Positions 58,004-64,000 of a stretch of DNA of 64,000 nt are shown piece by piece. The stretch lies in contig LR134353.1 in NCBI GenBank assembly GCA_900637135.1, positions 5,331,558-5,395,557 of the forward strand, given 5' to 3'. The notes under the pieces were generated by a model. That model saw nothing but the letters and a program-made list of their open reading frames with translations. It did no database searches and was not told the origin of the DNA. Origin of the DNA: Mycolicibacterium flavescens (GTDB lineage Bacteria > Actinomycetota > Actinomycetes > Mycobacteriales > Mycobacteriaceae). The first letter of the stretch is position 1. Each line of letters starts with the position of its first letter. The translations under genes and the position numbers were made by a program.

Positions 58004-58987
58004 TCACCGTTCGGATGCGCTCATCAGTTCGACTATGCGCTGCAAATCGTCGACCGATCCGAATTCGACCACGATCTTGCCCTTGCGTTTGCCGAGGCTG
58101 ACCGTGACGCGGGTATCGAACGCCGTCGACAGCCGCTCGGCAACGTCCTGGAGGCCCGGCATGTTGATCGGCTTGCGCTTCGGCGCCGCCGGCGCCGCCG
58201 GGCCCGCGCTGTTGGCCAGCGTGACGGCTTCCTCGGTCGCTCGCACGGACAGCCCCTCGGCGACGATCCGCGCGGCGAGCTCCTCCTGCTTCTCCGGTCC
58301 GCCTTCCAGCGACAGGAGAGCGCGCGCATGTCCGGCGGAGAGCACCCCCGCGGCGACCCGGCGCTGTACGGCGATGGGCAGGCGCAATAATCGGATCATG
58401 TTCGTGATCACCGGACGCGAGCGCCCGATGCGCGACGCCAGTTCATCGTGGGTGACCTCGAACTCGTCGAGCAGCTGCTGATAGGCGGCCGCCTCCTCCA
58501 ACGGGTTCAGTTGCGCGCGGTGGATGTTCTCCAACAACGCGTCGCGCAGCATGCTGTCGTCGGTGGTCTCGCGGACGATCGCCGGGATGGTGGCGAGGCC
58601 GGCCTCTTGGGCGGCGCGCCAGCGCCGCTCCCCCATCACGAGTTGGAAGCGGGCGCCTCCCGGTTCGGGCTGCGGAAGCGGGCGCACGACGATCGGCTGC
58701 ATGAGACCGAACTCGCGGATCGAGTGGACGAGCTCGGCCAGCGCCTCCTCGTCGAAGACCTGTCGCGGCTGCCTCGGGTTCGGCTCGATCGATGCCGGAT
58801 CGATCTCGCGATACACCGCGCCGACCTCATTCACCACGCCGTTGGACGGCCCGCCGATCACGACATCGGCGGCGGCGTCCCCCATCCGCGGGCCGAGCCC
58901 GGACTGGTCGCCGTCGGCTGGGCCGGTGGGGATGAGCGAAGCCAGGCCGCGGCCGAGACCGCTGCGCTTGCGTGTGGGTTGGCTCAT
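58004..58987 (-). CDS. parB: Chromosome-partition protein ParB
   Basis: A 327-residue ParB. GLGRGLASLIP is the N-terminal ParA-contact motif; the CTP-binding/N domain has IEPNPRQPRQVF and the ENIHRAQLNPLEEA-QQLLDEF block with GERRWRAAQEAG; the helix-turn-helix is THDELASRIGRSRPVITNMIRLL. The C-terminal dimer domain ends the protein. It loads on parS and spreads as a clamp. The ATG at 58987 has GAGGAG upstream; the upstream frame overlaps parA. Three parS sites lie within 1.8 kb. Confidence 0.96.
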   Translation of the reverse strand: MSQPTRKRSGLGRGLASLIPTGPADGDQSGLGPRMGDAAADVVIGGPSNGVVNEVGAVYREIDPASIEPNPRQPRQVFDEEALAELVHSIREFGLMQPIVVRPLPQPEPGGARFQLVMGERRWRAAQEAGLATIPAIVRETTDDSMLRDALLENIHRAQLNPLEEAAAYQQLLDEFEVTHDELASRIGRSRPVITNMIRLLRLPIAVQRRVAAGVLSAGHARALLSLEGGPEKQEELAARIVAEGLSVRATEEAVTLANSAGPAAPAAPKRKPINMPGLQDVAERLSTAFDTRVTVSLGKRKGKIVVEFGSVDDLQRIVELMSASER

Positions 58988-59045
58988 CGTCTGCTCCTCT
59001 TCGCGTAAGCGCTCATCGGTACGTTCTGCCTTTCTCCGCACACGC

Positions 59046-60107
59046 TCATCGGTTGTTTCGATTCTGGCCGCGATCGGCGATCTCGCGGCTGGCATCCAGA
59101 TAGCTCATCGCACCGCGCGAGCCCGGGTCGTAGCCGAGGATCGTCATTCCGTAGCCGGGCGCCTCGGACACTTTGACGCTGCGCGGGATGACAGTGCGCA
59201 GAACCTTCTCGCCGAAGTGGGCGCGCACATCGGAGGCCACCTGGTCGGCGAGTTTGGTTCGGCCGTCGTACATCGTGAGGATCACCGTGGTCACGTCGAG
59301 TTGCGGATTGAGGTGTGCCTTGACCATTTCGATGGTCCGCATCAGCTGGCCGACACCTTCCAGTGCGTAGTACTCGCACTGGATCGGGATCAGCACCTCG
59401 GGCGCTGCGACGAACGCGTTGATGGTCAGCAGGCCGAGCGACGGCGGGCAGTCGATGAACACGTAGTCGAAGTTGAACTCCGTGAGCGACGCCAGCGCCG
59501 TGCGCAGGCGGCCTTCGCGGGCCACCATGCTCACCAACTCGATCTCGGCGCCGGCCAGGTCGATGGTCGCGGGCACACAATAGAGCCGCTCGTTGTGGGG
59601 GCTGCGCTGCAGGGCGTCGCGCAGCGGGATCTCTCCGATCAACACCTCGTACGACGACGGCGTGCCCGGCCGGTGCTCGATGCCCAATGCCGTGCTCGCG
59701 TTGCCCTGCGGGTCGAGGTCGATGACGAGCGTCTGCAGTCCCTGCAAAGCGAGCGCCGCCGCGATGTTGACGGCCGTGGTCGTCTTGCCGACCCCGCCCT
59801 TCTGATTGGCGATCGTGAACACGCGCTGCCGGTCGGGCCGCGGAAGACTGCCCTTCGATGCGGCGTGAAGCAACCGCACCGCGCGCTCGGCCTCGGCGCC
59901 GATCGGCGTATCGAGACCGGTCGGATCCTCCCAGCGGTCCTGTGCCGCCTTCTCCGGCCACTGCTCTTTGGGAGCGGTGCCGGGCGAGGTTTCACGTGAA
60001 ACATCGGCCGTTCCCGTTGCAAGGCCGACTACGACGTCGCCGGTTTCACGTGAAACATTCGCAGCCGGGCTGGCGGGTGCCGGCACCCCATTCTGTGACG
60101 CCATCAT
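59046..60107 (-). CDS. parA: Chromosome-partition ATPase ParA
   Basis: A 353-residue Walker ATPase. The deviant Walker A is QKGGVGKTTTAVNIAAALA, with DLDPQGNAS and FIDCPPSLGLLTINA following. The first 95 residues are a mycobacterial N-terminal extension that contains VSRET twice, because two parS sites are embedded in the coding sequence. The ATG at 60107 overlaps the rsmG stop (ATGA) and follows AGGAG; the second ATG is at 60104. It moves the ParB-parS complex to the cell pole. Confidence 0.96.
   Translation of the reverse strand: MMASQNGVPAPASPAANVSRETGDVVVGLATGTADVSRETSPGTAPKEQWPEKAAQDRWEDPTGLDTPIGAEAERAVRLLHAASKGSLPRPDRQRVFTIANQKGGVGKTTTAVNIAAALALQGLQTLVIDLDPQGNASTALGIEHRPGTPSSYEVLIGEIPLRDALQRSPHNERLYCVPATIDLAGAEIELVSMVAREGRLRTALASLTEFNFDYVFIDCPPSLGLLTINAFVAAPEVLIPIQCEYYALEGVGQLMRTIEMVKAHLNPQLDVTTVILTMYDGRTKLADQVASDVRAHFGEKVLRTVIPRSVKVSEAPGYGMTILGYDPGSRGAMSYLDASREIADRGQNRNNR
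59989..60002. promoter_or_regulatory. parS site 1 (inside parA)
   Basis: GTTTCACGTGAAAC, the 14-bp core of the bacterial parS. It encodes VSRE in the ParA N-terminal extension (residues 36-39). ParB is encoded 1 kb away. Confidence 0.93.
60043..60056. promoter_or_regulatory. parS site 2 (inside parA)
   Basis: Second exact GTTTCACGTGAAAC core, 54 bp from site 1 and in the same reading frame, again encoding VSRET (ParA residues 18-22). Confidence 0.93.
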
Positions 60108-60793
60108 CCTCGTCTCCTGCCCGTTGGCCGGTGCGTTACCGCCTTCTCCCGCCGTGCCACGACGACGGTCGCGGGTGGATCCAAGTAGTTCGCGCCACAC
60201 CTCATCACCCTTACATCGGCCGCGCCGAGCGACGCCATCACACGCCGATGGTCGCGGATCTCCTCTTCGGCACGCTCACCCTTGAGGGCGAGCATGTGGC
60301 CGTCGACGCGAAGGAGCGGCATGCTCCATCGAGTCAGCTTGTCCAGGGAGGCCACCGCCCTGGACACCACTACGTCCGTCTCCCCCAACTGCTTCCTCAC
60401 CCCCGGCTCTTCGGCCCGTCCGCGAACGACCGTCACGTCGACCCCGAGTTCGTCGACCATCTCGCGCAGGAACTCGCTGCGGCGCAGGAGTGGTTCGATG
60501 AGCGTCACGTGTAGGTCGGGTCGGGCCAACGCCAACGGTATCCCGGGAAGACCCGCGCCACTACCAATGTCGGCGACTCTCTGATCCGGCTCGACGAGTT
60601 CGGACAGCGCCACACTGTTGAGGATGTGGCGCTCCCAAATTCGCTCGACTTCCCGCGGACCGATCAGCCCGCGTTCGACGCCCGCCCCCGCAAGGGTCGC
60701 GGCGTACCGCTGGATCCGGTCGAGGCGCTCCCCGAACAAGGAGGCTGCCGCGTCCGGCGGCGCCGACACCTCCCCATGTTTCACGTGAAACAT
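60104..60793 (-). CDS. rsmG: 16S rRNA (guanine-527-N7) methyltransferase RsmG
   Basis: A 229-residue SAM-dependent methyltransferase (gidB). VADIGSGAGLPGIPLALARPD is the SAM-binding motif, LIEPLLRRSEFL and VVSRAVASLDKL are conserved downstream. It methylates G527 of 16S rRNA; its loss gives low-level streptomycin resistance in mycobacteria. The start codon is within a parS site, so the protein begins MFHVKHG. Its stop overlaps the parA start. Confidence 0.95.
   Translation of the reverse strand: MFHVKHGEVSAPPDAAASLFGERLDRIQRYAATLAGAGVERGLIGPREVERIWERHILNSVALSELVEPDQRVADIGSGAGLPGIPLALARPDLHVTLIEPLLRRSEFLREMVDELGVDVTVVRGRAEEPGVRKQLGETDVVVSRAVASLDKLTRWSMPLLRVDGHMLALKGERAEEEIRDHRRVMASLGAADVRVMRCGANYLDPPATVVVARREKAVTHRPTGRRRG
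60777..60792. promoter_or_regulatory. parS site 3 (rsmG start)
   Basis: TGTTTCACGTGAAACA, a perfect 16-bp parS, from the second base of the rsmG start codon. It dictates the N terminus FHVKH. Confidence 0.95.
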
Positions 60794-60852
60794 CCTCCGG
60801 ATCGTCGCGTCGGACCGACGACGCCAATGAACTACACAGTTGTAACTCTGGG

Positions 60853-61398
60853 TCAGTCGGCGAGGACGACTACACGCCGCGACGGCTCGACGCCCTCGCT
60901 CTCGCTGTGGACGCCGTCGATGGCCGCGACCGCATCGTGCACGATCTTGCGCTCGAACGGCGTCATCGGGGCCAGCTCTTCGCGTTCGCCGGTCTCGAGC
61001 ACGCGGCGCGCCACCTTGTCGCCGAGTGCGGCCAACTCATCGCGACGCCGGCGCCGCCAGCGCGCGATGTCGAGCATCAGCCGGCTGCGCTCCCCCGTCT
61101 TCTGGTGCACGGCCAGGCGCGTCAGTTCCTGCAAGGCGTCGAGCACTTCACCCTTGCGACCCACCAACTTGTTCAGGTCGTCGCCGCCGTCGATGCTCAC
61201 GACCGCGCGGTCCCCCTCGACGTCGAGATCGATGTCACCGTCGAAGTCGAGCAGGTCCAACAACTCCTCGAGATAGTCGCCCGCGATCTCACCCTCGGCG
61301 ACCAGCTTCTCCTCCAGATCGTCCTCGGCTACCGGCGCGGAGGCATTGCCGTCCTCATCGACGAGTTCGTCGCGCTCGGTCGTCTCGGCGTCAGTCAT
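60853..61398 (-). CDS. jag: Jag/KhpB RNA-binding protein (KH-R3H)
   Basis: A 181-residue protein. An acidic N terminus is followed by a KH domain (VVSIDGGDDLNKLVGRKGEVLDALQEL, GRKG loop) and an R3H domain (LAPMTPFERKIVHDAVAAIDGV). KhpB binds RNA and is linked to cell elongation in several Gram-positives. It lies between yidC and rsmG in the leftward origin operon. Confidence 0.93.
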   Translation of the reverse strand: MTDAETTERDELVDEDGNASAPVAEDDLEEKLVAEGEIAGDYLEELLDLLDFDGDIDLDVEGDRAVVSIDGGDDLNKLVGRKGEVLDALQELTRLAVHQKTGERSRLMLDIARWRRRRRDELAALGDKVARRVLETGEREELAPMTPFERKIVHDAVAAIDGVHSESEGVEPSRRVVVLAD

Positions 61399-61432
61399 GT
61401 CCTTCTCTCCTCATTCCACCGGGATCGTCCGG

Positions 61433-62554
61433 TCACCGTTTACGTTTCTTGGGCCGCGCGCCGGGTCGCGGCGTGCGGTTCGCTGCACCGCTCGCTGCCT
61501 TGCCGCTCGCTGCCTTGCCCGGGCTACTGCCCGCCGGCTTCTTGCCCGCCGCGCCGTTCTCCGACGCCGCCTCGCTGCTTTCGGACTCGTCGCTCGACCC
61601 CGGCTCGGAAACCTCGGAGGCGTTCCCCGCCTGACTCTTACGGGTGCGTTTCGGCTTGGCTCCCGGCGGTGGTGCGTTCTTCGCCTGCCGCTCCTGCGCC
61701 TCGAGCTTCTTCGCCTCTTCTTCCTTCTCGATCTTGCCGAACACATAGTGCTGCTGACCGAAGGTCCAGATGTTGTTCGCGAGCCAGTACATGATGATGG
61801 CCAGCGGCAGGAACGGCCCACCGGCGACGACGCCGAACGGGAACACGTACAGCGCCAGCTTGTTCATCAACGCCGTCTGCGGATTGGCTGCCGCTTCGGG
61901 GCTCTGCCGCGCCACCGAGGCCCGGCTGTTGAAGTACGTCGCGACGCCGGCCAGGATCATGATCGGCACACCGACGGCGATCACGGATGCCCGGTTGAAT
62001 TCCTTGAACGCGTCCAGGCCGGTCGTCTGGATCATCCACCCACCGATCGGCGCGCCGAAAAGATGGGCGTCCAGAAAGTGCCCGACGTCGGTGGCGCTGA
62101 ACACGTAGTTGGGCAGCGACCGGTTCGCCGCCGGGTCCAGGTGCTGGGCCCCGATCCCGTAGCCGCCGGTGCGGTTGAACGACCGCAGCACGTGGAACAG
62201 GCCGATGAACACCGGGATCTGAGCGAGCATCGGCAGGCAGCCGAGGATGGGATTGAACCCGTGTTCCTTCTGGAGCTTCTGCATCTCCAGCGCCATGCGT
62301 TGACGGTCCTTGCCGTACTTCTTCTGCAGCGCCTTGATCTGCGGCTGCAGCTCCTGCATTTGGCGCGTCGTCCGGATCTGCTTCACGAACGGCTTGTAGA
62401 GAATCGCGCGCAGGGTGAACACCAGGAACATCACCGAAAGCGCCCACGCGAAGAAGTTCGATGGACCCAGCAGGAAGGCGAACAGCTTGTACCAGACCCA
62501 CATGATCGCCGACACCGGGTAGTAGATGATGTCGAGGCTGAACCAGTTAAACAC
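61433..62554 (-). CDS. yidC: Membrane protein insertase YidC
   Basis: A 373-residue insertase. FFAWALSVMFLVFTLRAILYKPFVKQIRTTRQMQELQPQIKALQ shows the first conserved helix, the hydrophilic-groove Arg and the coiled cytoplasmic hairpin; HGFNPILGCLPMLAQIPVFIGL is the second core block; further helices follow. The tail is long, Ser/Ala/Lys-rich and basic, typical of Gram-positive types that bind ribosomes. The GTG at 62554 (VFNWFSLDIIYYPVS) matches the family start and has AGGAAG upstream. It overlaps yidD by 8 nt. Confidence 0.95.
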   Translation of the reverse strand: MFNWFSLDIIYYPVSAIMWVWYKLFAFLLGPSNFFAWALSVMFLVFTLRAILYKPFVKQIRTTRQMQELQPQIKALQKKYGKDRQRMALEMQKLQKEHGFNPILGCLPMLAQIPVFIGLFHVLRSFNRTGGYGIGAQHLDPAANRSLPNYVFSATDVGHFLDAHLFGAPIGGWMIQTTGLDAFKEFNRASVIAVGVPIMILAGVATYFNSRASVARQSPEAAANPQTALMNKLALYVFPFGVVAGGPFLPLAIIMYWLANNIWTFGQQHYVFGKIEKEEEAKKLEAQERQAKNAPPPGAKPKRTRKSQAGNASEVSEPGSSDESESSEAASENGAAGKKPAGSSPGKAASGKAASGAANRTPRPGARPKKRKR

Positions 62555-62915
62555 GCGTCTCGCTTCCTGCTCGCAATGCTGGATGGCCGCCACTGACGTC
62601 GGCAGTGGTGTTCCGATCCTCTGAAGACTCGTCCGCGGGAGCGCCCGCCCCGTCTTGGTCGCCGTGTCCGCCGGCGGCCGGGCGCTCTGGGATCGGGTCC
62701 CATCCTCCCCTATGCCACGGCCCGCATTTCATCAGCCGTACCGTCGCGAGCCAACCGCCGCGCACCAACCCGTACTCGGTCAATGCGTCGACGGCGTACT
62801 GGCTACAGGTCGGGGTGAACCGACACGTCGGGAGCCGCAACGGCGAGATGGTGTGCCGGTACAGCTGAATCACGAAGATGACGGCGCGCGCCGTCCGCGC
62901 CCCGGCGGACCTCAC
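62547..62915 (-). CDS. yidD: Membrane protein insertion efficiency factor YidD
   Basis: A 122-residue YidD. The core QLYRHTISPLRLPTCRFTPTCSQYA and GLVRGGWLATVRLMKCGPWHRGGWDP with three conserved cysteines is complete; the last 40 residues are a divergent tail. The GTG at 62915 overlaps the rnpA stop (GTGA). It assists YidC, encoded directly after it. Confidence 0.93.
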   Translation of the reverse strand: MRSAGARTARAVIFVIQLYRHTISPLRLPTCRFTPTCSQYAVDALTEYGLVRGGWLATVRLMKCGPWHRGGWDPIPERPAAGGHGDQDGAGAPADESSEDRNTTADVSGGHPALRAGSETRV

Positions 62916-63271
62916 CGGGCGGCCTCGGACTTGGGTCTGACTCGGCGAAGGGCGGTGCGCAGTTCTTGTTCGAGCCGCGCCGATATCGCATGCCGGCTGC
63001 TGGGCAGTGCGCGGATCACCACGCGATCGGCGGGGTCCAGCTCATCGACGAGGGCTCGCGCGACGTGGCGCAGCCGCCGGGCGACGCGATGGCGTTGCAC
63101 CGCGGTGCCGACGGCTTTGGAGACGACCAGCCCGATCCGCGGTCCGGGCCCTGAGGGCTCGTCGGACCGCAGGGCGTGCACGACGAGATCGGGCTGCACA
63201 GCGCGCGCCCCTCGGCTGACCGTGTTCCCGAACTCCGTTGACCGCGTCATGCGGTACCGCGCCGGAAGCAC
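62912..63271 (-). CDS. rnpA: Ribonuclease P protein component
   Basis: A 119-residue RnpA. The RNR motif region VGTAVQRHRVARRLRHVARAL is intact. It binds RNase P RNA for tRNA 5' processing. The GTG at 63271 (LPARYRMTRS) has GGGAG nine nt upstream; an upstream TTG is too close to that site. rpmH precedes it by 33 nt. Confidence 0.95.
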   Translation of the reverse strand: MLPARYRMTRSTEFGNTVSRGARAVQPDLVVHALRSDEPSGPGPRIGLVVSKAVGTAVQRHRVARRLRHVARALVDELDPADRVVIRALPSSRHAISARLEQELRTALRRVRPKSEAAR

Positions 63272-63304
63272 CAGCGTCAACTCCCGCTCGAAGTCACGTG
63301 GGAG

Positions 63305-63448
63305 TCACGCAGTCAGCTTGCGCCGACCCTTGCTCCGGCGGTTCGTGACGATCGCACGGCCTGCCCGGGTGCGCATCCGCAGCCGGAAGCCATGCACGCG
63401 CGCCCGGCGCCGGTTGTTCGGCTGGAAGGTCCGCTTGCCCTTGGCCAC
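63305..63448 (-). CDS. rpmH: 50S ribosomal protein L34
   Basis: A 47-residue L34: KRTFQPNNRRRARVHGFRLRM and the TRAGRAIVTNRRSKGR core. The GTG at 63448 has AAGGAG upstream; the open frame begins 13 codons earlier but has no support. It is the first gene of the leftward operon and faces the dnaA promoter region. Confidence 0.97.
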   Translation of the reverse strand: MAKGKRTFQPNNRRRARVHGFRLRMRTRAGRAIVTNRRSKGRRKLTA

Positions 63449-63610
63449 GGCTGTCTCCTTGTTGCGTCTGGCACCCGCAGCCCCCACCGACGACGTACGA
63501 ATCGGTTTGGACGCAGTTGCCGTTGGTAAGCTCGTCCATCTTGCTAGCCGGCGCGGTCCCCGGTCGATGCCCGGGTCGCAGCCGTATCACCTCGTACGGG
63601 CGACTGTTCG

Positions 63611-63639
63611 AGGGTACTGAGGAGTTTTCGCTGGGTCAA
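63611..63639 (-). promoter_or_regulatory. rpmH promoter candidate
   Basis: On the minus strand TTGACC (63639-63634) and TACCCT (63616-63611) are 17 nt apart, a good SigA spacing. It would give a leader of about 155 nt before rpmH. Confidence 0.55.
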
Positions 63640-63735
63640 ACCTGGCCGAATGTCAGTGTGGACAGCCACATTTGCAACACGCGTCACCGCCGACCACCAG
63701 CGAAAAATATCCGTCCATGCAATGTTGCAGAACGG

Positions 63736-63764
63736 TTGGCACCCGCGAAGAAAACTGTTAGCTT
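63736..63764 (+). promoter_or_regulatory. dnaA promoter candidate
   Basis: TTGGCA at 63736 and TAGCTT at 63759 are separated by 17 nt and face the expected dnaA gene. This is a pattern match only. Confidence 0.4.
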
Positions 63765-63925
63765 CTGCCAGTGCCGTTCGATAACGAAACGGCGACGGAC
63801 AACGAAGCGAGGATGCCCGACCAGTCGTGAGCCCACAGGATGCCTCACATCTGTGATGTGGCCCGACCCGCGGCCTCCCCGCCGGTAGAAAACAGAACGA
63901 CGACGACTGTCCAGTCTCCACAGCC

Positions 63926-63945
63926 TGTGGATAACTTTGTGGACA
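63926..63945. promoter_or_regulatory. DnaA boxes upstream of dnaA
   Basis: TGTGGATAA at 63926 is a perfect classical DnaA box and TTGTGGACA at 63937 the mycobacterial form, only 2 nt apart. A one-mismatch copy (GTGTGGACA) lies at 63656. They suit DnaA autoregulation; oriC proper is expected between dnaA and dnaN. Confidence 0.7.
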
Positions 63946-64000
63946 GATCGTCATCGTTCCTTTGGTCGTCTCTGGGCCGGCCGCAAGGGGGTAGTCGTCG

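Larger units (their letters stand above)
63449..64000. other. rpmH-dnaA intergenic promoter region
   Basis: About 550 nt without a supported gene. It carries the rpmH promoter, a candidate dnaA promoter and DnaA boxes. The short frames on both strands lack ribosome sites. dnaA itself should start beyond the right edge. Confidence 0.7.

Noticed and set aside
63517..63954. Overlapping 120-140-codon frames in the rpmH-dnaA gap
   Set aside because: Both strands open, no ribosome sites, and the stretch is the dnaA regulatory region.
1..64000. tRNA, rRNA or insertion sequences
   Set aside because: No tRNA-like cloverleaf with a T-loop motif, rRNA segment or transposase was recognised on either strand.

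Overview
This is high-GC actinobacterial DNA from a mycobacterium, most likely a rapid grower of the Mycolicibacterium type, on the left flank of the chromosomal origin. The right end carries the classic origin-proximal string jag-yidC-yidD-rnpA-rpmH followed by a DnaA-box region that should lead into dnaA just outside the window. parA, parB and three parS sites sit within 6 kb of that end. ino1, the mycothiol/F420-era gene families, trxB/trxC/cwlM, and the MurJ-pseudokinase fusion are mycobacterial hallmarks. The order of the genes (Rv0058-to-Rv0036c homologues abutting the Rv3906c-to-rpmH homologues) differs from M. tuberculosis H37Rv, where the two blocks lie on opposite sides of dnaA.

Region 1 (1-15.3 kb) is accessory. 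It holds a truncated secreted NlpC/P60-like protein, a cyclase-family hydrolase, an alpha/beta hydrolase, a DUF4262 protein, and then a coherent catabolic module (3.1-13.2 kb): two zinc alcohol dehydrogenases, an EthR-like TetR repressor, and the operon BVMO - alpha/beta hydrolase - NDMA-type alcohol dehydrogenase, divergent from an acyl-CoA synthetase and an aldehyde dehydrogenase. Three copies of a TGACA-N3-TGTCA palindrome lie in the two divergent promoter regions and tie the module together. The enzymes spell out alcohol -> ketone -> ester/lactone -> acid + alcohol -> aldehyde -> acid -> acyl-CoA. A putative O-methyltransferase and the rifampin ADP-ribosyltransferase arr follow.

Region 2 (15.3-23.8 kb) is the replication/ribosome cluster read leftward: Rv0049 homologue, ponA1, a GT87 mannosyl/arabinosyl-transferase-like protein, rpsF, ssb, rpsR, rplI, dnaB. 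A perfect LexA (SOS) box sits directly upstream of dnaB.

Region 3 (23.9-43.6 kb) is mostly rightward: thioesterase, DUF1707 protein, PadR + ino1, Rv0045c-type hydrolase, LLM oxidoreductase, GntR, an amino-acid ABC importer with receptor and permease fused, MarR; then leftward glucosylglycerate hydrolase, an SDR, an AbiEi/DUF559 protein bracketed by inverted hairpin copies, leuS; then the proline-rich secreted antigen, a small membrane protein, YqgE, an MFS protein and a DinB-like protein.

Region 4 (43.6-64 kb) holds a DxDxDG-repeat protein, cca, a 58-bp tandem hairpin repeat between the divergent cca and mutT4 promoters, mutT4-DUF6049-murJ (an overlapping cell-wall operon), sigM-rsmA-trxB-trxC-cwlM, then convergent Rv3916c-parB-parA-rsmG-jag-yidC-yidD-rnpA-rpmH. 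Cell wall synthesis (ponA1, murJ, cwlM), chromosome partition and translation/membrane insertion are thus packed around the origin. About a dozen genes start 6-8 nt after a TANNNT hexamer and are probably leaderless. No tRNA, rRNA, insertion sequence or CRISPR array was seen.
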